Positions 6,452 to 9,256 of a DNA stretch of 9,256 nt are shown here, one piece after another. The position numbers and the translations under genes are program-made. The stretch is from Aquimarina sp. (GTDB taxonomy: Bacteria; Bacteroidota; Bacteroidia; Flavobacteriales; Flavobacteriaceae): assembly GCA_002697475.1 (NCBI GenBank), contig NZVW01000132.1, forward strand, positions 1 to 9,256, in the 5' to 3' direction. A model generated the notes under the pieces. That model did no database searches. It was given only the letters and a program-made list of their open reading frames with translations, and had not been told where the DNA came from. Each line of letters starts with the position of its first letter. Within the stretch, counting starts at the first letter, position 1.

Positions 6452-6862
6452 TTATCGTAATCGGTCTACTGATTTTACAAGATCTTCATCCCTCTTTATA
6501 GCCTTATTGGCCATAACTAATAAAACGATAGAAATAACAGGAATGAACATCCCAATACCTTTCTCCGAAACAATAGTCTCTCCAGATACATTTAGTGACC
6601 AATAAACAAATACTCCTAGTAAAATAAAGTTTAATATTATATTGACTCGCCCCAATACAAATTGAAGCTTTCTATTCTTATATAAAAAAATTGTAATTAA
6701 GGACAAAACTGCTGATAGCATAAACAACCCAAAAACAAAAGGATCCTCGTAAGCATAAAGTTCAGTACCTGAAGTATTCACTCCATAAGGTAGAAAAACA
6801 CTGATGGCGCCAGAAACTCCTGCTGCTAATAATAAGTATAAACTTTGAATTCTTTGAATCAT
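6452..6862 (-). CDS. DUF4293 family four-helix membrane protein
   Basis: This 136-residue integral membrane protein has four predicted helices (about 7-25, 42-60, 71-90 and 103-118), a polar loop after helix 1 and a charged, probably cytoplasmic tail (ANKAIKRDEDLVKSVDRLR). The opening MIQRIQSLYLLLA and the KAIKRDEDLVKSVDRLR ending are typical of DUF4293, a family essentially restricted to Bacteroidota with no known function. From memory, it commonly sits directly upstream of and divergent from rho, as here; the intergenic distance is 221 bases. The ATG at 6862 is preceded by AAGGAAAAAAGGTA, one of the few purine-rich stretches resembling a ribosome binding site in the window. No catalytic motif is visible, and I assign no function. 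Confidence 0.88.
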   Translation of the reverse strand: MIQRIQSLYLLLAAGVSGAISVFLPYGVNTSGTELYAYEDPFVFGLFMLSAVLSLITIFLYKNRKLQFVLGRVNIILNFILLGVFVYWSLNVSGETIVSEKGIGMFIPVISIVLLVMANKAIKRDEDLVKSVDRLR

Positions 6863-6884
6863 TACCTTTTTTCCTTACAAAAAG

Positions 6885-6919
6885 CAAAAATAAGAGTTTC
6901 TTTTTATAATTAAATGCAA
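6885..6919 (-). promoter_or_regulatory. Candidate promoter for the DUF4293 gene
   Basis: On the minus strand, TATTTTTG (6885-6892) followed by C matches TAnnTTTG. A TTG lies at 6917-6919, giving a 24-base spacer, one longer than the usual upper limit. Transcription would begin near 6879, leaving a leader of about 17 bases that contains the AAGG-like ribosome binding sequence. Confidence 0.45.
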
Positions 6920-6959
6920 AAAATTAAAAATAAAGTTGTATAATTGCAACACAAAATGC

Positions 6960-6983
6960 GTAACCTGTTCTATTAAAGGTTAC
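6960..6983 (+). repeat. 7-bp inverted repeat in the rho upstream region
   Basis: GTAACCT (6960-6966) and AGGTTAC (6977-6983) are perfect inverted repeats around a 10-base centre, 101 bases upstream of the rho ATG. As DNA this could be an operator; as RNA, a small leader hairpin. It is immediately followed by TTGCC, so its right arm forms TTACTTGCC, which resembles a -7 element shortened by one base. A chance occurrence cannot be excluded in this AT-rich region. The rest of 6863-7083 shows no clear promoter for rho. Confidence 0.35.
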
Positions 6984-7083
6984 TTGCCTTCAAAAAATTT
7001 CCTAATTCTTCTTTAGAAAATTATACCATAAACTAAACGTGCCGCAAACACACATTATCGTAACAAATTATACAACAATCTAA

Positions 7084-8733
7084 ATGTTAGAGATTTCTGA
7101 ATTAAAAGCAAAAAAGCTAGCAGAACTTCAAGAGATAGCACAAGCTCTTAATGTACCTAAATACCGTACTTTAAAAAAATTAGATCTGGTTTATCAGATA
7201 CTAGATTATCAAGCTGCTAACCCTGCTAAAATAAAAGAAGCAATAAAAGAGGATAAATCAGAAGATAATACTACTGAGAAACCAAAAACAAATCCTAAAA
7301 AAAGAAGACCGCGTACAAAGAAAACTGAGGATGTTTCTGAAAACAAGCAAGAAACACCTAAGTCAGAGCCTTCAAAAAACACCCCTGACAAAAACAAACA
7401 GGTCTCTTCTCCTTCTACTGCTACAAAAGAAAATGACAAAAAGGACCAAAATAATGGTCATAGACAAGACGATAAGAACGAGAACAAACAACGAACAAAC
7501 GATAAAGTTCAAAACAAACCTCGCTCCACTAATAACAATAAAAAGGAGAATACTCACAACAAAAACAATAACGGTAATAGAGACAATCGAAACCGATACA
7601 AAGAACCTGATTATGAGTTTGATGCAATTATTGAAAGTGAAGGTGTTCTGGATATAATGCAAGACGGATATGGGTTTTTAAGGTCCAGTGACTATAACTA
7701 CCTGTCTTCTCCTGACGATATTTATGTATCACAATCACAGATAAGACTTTTTGGACTTAAAACAGGCGACACAGTTTTGGGACAAGTACGACCTCCTAAG
7801 GAAGGTGAAAAATATTTCCCTTTAATCAAGGTTAACAAAATAAACGGACTAGATCCTCAGGTGGTAAGAGATAGAGTTGCTTTTGAGCATTTAACTCCAT
7901 TATTCCCTCAGGAAAAATTTAAATTAGCAGAAAGACAAAGTACGATCTCCACAAGAATAATGGATCTTTTTGCACCTATCGGTAAAGGACAAAGAGGTAT
8001 GATTGTATCTCAGCCCAAAACTGGTAAAACAATGTTACTTAAAGATGTAGCAAACGCTATTGCCGCAAATCACCCTGAGGTATATCAAATGATTCTTCTT
8101 ATTGATGAAAGACCAGAAGAAGTAACAGATATGCAGCGAAATGTGAAAGGTGAGGTTATCGCTTCTACTTTTGACAAAGAAGCGAATGAACATGTTAAGG
8201 TAGCAAATATTGTTTTAGAAAAAGCAAAGCGTTTAGTAGAGTGTGGACATGATGTAGTTATTCTATTAGATTCCATCACCCGTCTTGCCAGAGCATATAA
8301 CACGGTTCAACCAGCCAGCGGTAAGATATTAAGTGGTGGTGTAGATGCTAACGCGCTTCATAAACCTAAAAGATTCTTTGGTGCCGCAAGAAATATTGAA
8401 GGTGGTGGATCACTATCTATCATAGCTACAGCATTAACAGAAACCGGATCCAAAATGGACGAAGTAATCTTCGAAGAATTTAAAGGAACCGGTAATATGG
8501 AACTTCAACTAGATAGAAGAATTGCTAATAAACGAATCTTCCCTGCTATAGACTTAATCTCCAGCAGCACTCGTAGAGACGATTTATTACTTGATGATAA
8601 CACTATACAAAGAATGTGGATCATGAGAAAATATCTTGCAGATATGAATCCGGTCGAAGCTATGGAGTTTATAAATGAAAGGTTTAAGCAAACCAGAAAT
8701 AATGATGAATTTCTTATTTCAATGAACGGTTAA
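7084..8733 (+). CDS. rho: Transcription termination factor Rho with a Bacteroidota-type disordered insertion
   Basis: Rho is the hexameric RNA-dependent ATPase/translocase that terminates transcription. At 549 residues it is about 130 longer than E. coli Rho. Order: Rho-N helical domain (1-45), a Lys/Asn/Gln/Asp-rich low-complexity insertion (about 50-175), the RNA-binding cold-shock domain (182-255, with DGYGFLR and DDIYVS), then the motor domain. Motor motifs are intact: Walker A SQPKTGKT (309-316), the LIDERPEEVTDMQ block (339-351), Walker B VVILLDSITRLARAYN (391-406), Q-loop LSGGVDANALHKPKRFFGAA (416-435) and the arginine-finger region ELQLDRRI (473-480, probably Arg478). The DER and DSITR residues matching bicyclomycin contacts in E. 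coli Rho are unchanged. An in-frame TAA directly precedes the ATG at 7084, fixing the start; no Shine-Dalgarno sequence is present. An intrinsic terminator ends the gene, consistent with a monocistronic unit. Confidence 0.98.
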   Translation: MLEISELKAKKLAELQEIAQALNVPKYRTLKKLDLVYQILDYQAANPAKIKEAIKEDKSEDNTTEKPKTNPKKRRPRTKKTEDVSENKQETPKSEPSKNTPDKNKQVSSPSTATKENDKKDQNNGHRQDDKNENKQRTNDKVQNKPRSTNNNKKENTHNKNNNGNRDNRNRYKEPDYEFDAIIESEGVLDIMQDGYGFLRSSDYNYLSSPDDIYVSQSQIRLFGLKTGDTVLGQVRPPKEGEKYFPLIKVNKINGLDPQVVRDRVAFEHLTPLFPQEKFKLAERQSTISTRIMDLFAPIGKGQRGMIVSQPKTGKTMLLKDVANAIAANHPEVYQMILLIDERPEEVTDMQRNVKGEVIASTFDKEANEHVKVANIVLEKAKRLVECGHDVVILLDSITRLARAYNTVQPASGKILSGGVDANALHKPKRFFGAARNIEGGGSLSIIATALTETGSKMDEVIFEEFKGTGNMELQLDRRIANKRIFPAIDLISSSTRRDDLLLDDNTIQRMWIMRKYLADMNPVEAMEFINERFKQTRNNDEFLISMNG

Positions 8734-8753
8734 AAAATATTTTCAATAAATTT

Positions 8754-8787
8754 AAAAGAGGTCACAAATTTGTGACCTCTTTTTTTT
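8754..8787 (+). terminator. Strong intrinsic terminator after rho
   Basis: AAAAGAGGTCACAAA (8754-8768) is followed directly by its exact reverse complement (8769-8783): a 30-base perfect palindrome. As RNA the centre would open into a small AU loop above a GAGGUCAC / GUGACCUC stem. The T-run from 8780 to 8787 completes a canonical Rho-independent terminator 20 bases after the rho stop. In the opposite direction only four Ts follow the stem, so it is mainly one-directional. Confidence 0.93.
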
Positions 8788-8825
8788 ATACATAATTTAA
8801 GAAACCCTCTTTATTCATTCAGTAT

Positions 8826-8854
8826 TTTAGACAAACAGTAGAAAGTTTGGACAA
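8826..8854 (+). repeat. Direct repeat TTTRGACAA upstream of msrA
   Basis: TTTAGACAA (8826-8834) and TTTGGACAA (8846-8854) are nine-base direct repeats, eight of nine identical, starting 20 bases apart (about two helical turns). They lie 66-95 bases before the msrA ATG, in the 133-base gap after the rho terminator. The spacing suits an activator dimer bound on one DNA face, but I recognise no known factor for this sequence. No convincing TAnnTTTG element was found between the repeat and msrA. Confidence 0.3.
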
Positions 8855-8920
8855 TATTATCCGACTACACTCTAATGATCACTATAATATACATTATATT
8901 ATTATAAAAGAATGTACTTT

Positions 8921-9256
8921 ATGAAAAAATCAACCTTTTTAGTATTTATCACACTTATTACACTAATGAGCTGTAATTCTAATAGTCAAACAAAAAAAAA
9001 TGACGTAAACAACACCTCAGCTCAAGAACCAATAAGAGTGGAACCAATTAACGGTATAGAAAGAGCTTATTTTGCCAGCGGATGTTTCTGGTGTGTTGAA
9101 GCTATTTATGAAAGCGTTAAAGGCGTACAAGAAGTGATATCAGGATATTCAGGAGGACACACAGAAAACCCTACCTATGAATCCAGTAACACAGGGAGAA
9201 CAGGACACGCAGAGTCAGTTGAAGTATATTATGACCCATCTGTTGTTTCTTTTGAA
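8921..9256 (+). CDS. msrA: Peptide methionine sulfoxide reductase MsrA, predicted lipoprotein (3' end outside window)
   Basis: MsrA reduces methionine-S-sulfoxide in proteins with thioredoxin-type recycling. The 112 visible codons run to the window edge without a stop. Residues 1-17 form a lipoprotein signal peptide: KK, a hydrophobic core, then TLMSC with lipidation Cys18. A polar Asn/Gln/Ser/Lys linker follows (19-43). The catalytic domain begins at about 47 with AYFASGCFWCVEAIYESVKG (49-68). Cys55 in GCFWC is the nucleophile and Cys58 lies two residues beyond it. GYSGGHTENPTYE (75-87) and TGHAESVEVYYDP (94-106) are MsrA signatures. The lipobox implies export and membrane anchoring, so it probably repairs envelope or periplasmic proteins; whether an MsrB domain is fused downstream cannot be seen. 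The ATG at 8921 is supported by the signal peptide. Confidence 0.95.
   Translation, partial: MKKSTFLVFITLITLMSCNSNSQTKKNDVNNTSAQEPIRVEPINGIERAYFASGCFWCVEAIYESVKGVQEVISGYSGGHTENPTYESSNTGRTGHAESVEVYYDPSVVSFE

Noticed and set aside
7209..7662. Several overlapping open frames on both strands within the first third of rho
   Set aside because: They arise from the A-rich, T-poor composition of the disordered-insertion codons; their peptides are low complexity and rho itself is certain.
1..9256. Mobile element, CRISPR array, phage, defence system, tRNA or rRNA genes
   Set aside because: I looked for transposase motifs, terminal repeats, regularly spaced repeats and tRNA/rRNA signatures and saw none; composition and gene style are uniform across the window.

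Overview
The window reads as a chromosomal housekeeping segment from a low-GC member of the Bacteroidota, probably class Flavobacteriia. Four things support this. Several proteins belong to families largely or wholly confined to that phylum: a duplicated DUF1599/Nmad1 protein, a DUF3667 zinc-ribbon membrane protein, a DUF4293 membrane protein and a BT_3928-type DoxX protein. Rho carries the long Lys/Asn-rich insertion found in Bacteroidota. Shine-Dalgarno sequences are nearly absent. Several intergenic regions hold TAnnTTTG-type -7 promoter elements. The species cannot be named from sequence alone.

Layout, left to right. On the minus strand are the first 38 codons of a DoxX/BT_3928-like membrane protein (1-115) and a DUF1599/Nmad1 protein made of two tandem copies of its domain (197-742). 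Divergent from these are folP (dihydropteroate synthase), cdaA (membrane diadenylate cyclase making c-di-AMP) and a zinc-ribbon DUF3667 membrane protein whose ATG shares one base with the cdaA stop. Their stop lies one base from the stop of a convergent minus-strand operon, truA (tRNA pseudouridine synthase) followed by an MsbA-type ABC exporter. A 104-base divergent intergenic region separates truA from a YfcE-like metallophosphoesterase. That gene converges on a DUF4293 membrane protein across a shared hairpin. Then come a 221-base region, rho, a strong palindromic intrinsic terminator, and the first 112 codons of a lipoprotein methionine sulfoxide reductase A.

Most genes are core functions: folate synthesis, second-messenger synthesis, tRNA modification, lipid or drug export, transcription termination and protein repair. 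I see no mobile element, CRISPR array, tRNA or rRNA gene, phage gene or broken gene. The points most worth a second look are the duplicated Nmad1 protein beside folP, the apparent translational coupling of the c-di-AMP synthase to a zinc-ribbon membrane protein, three genes (cdaA, truA, yfcE) that can only reasonably start at TTG, and the disordered insertion in Rho. Nothing here is clearly a new biological system; the first two are the best candidates for undescribed function.
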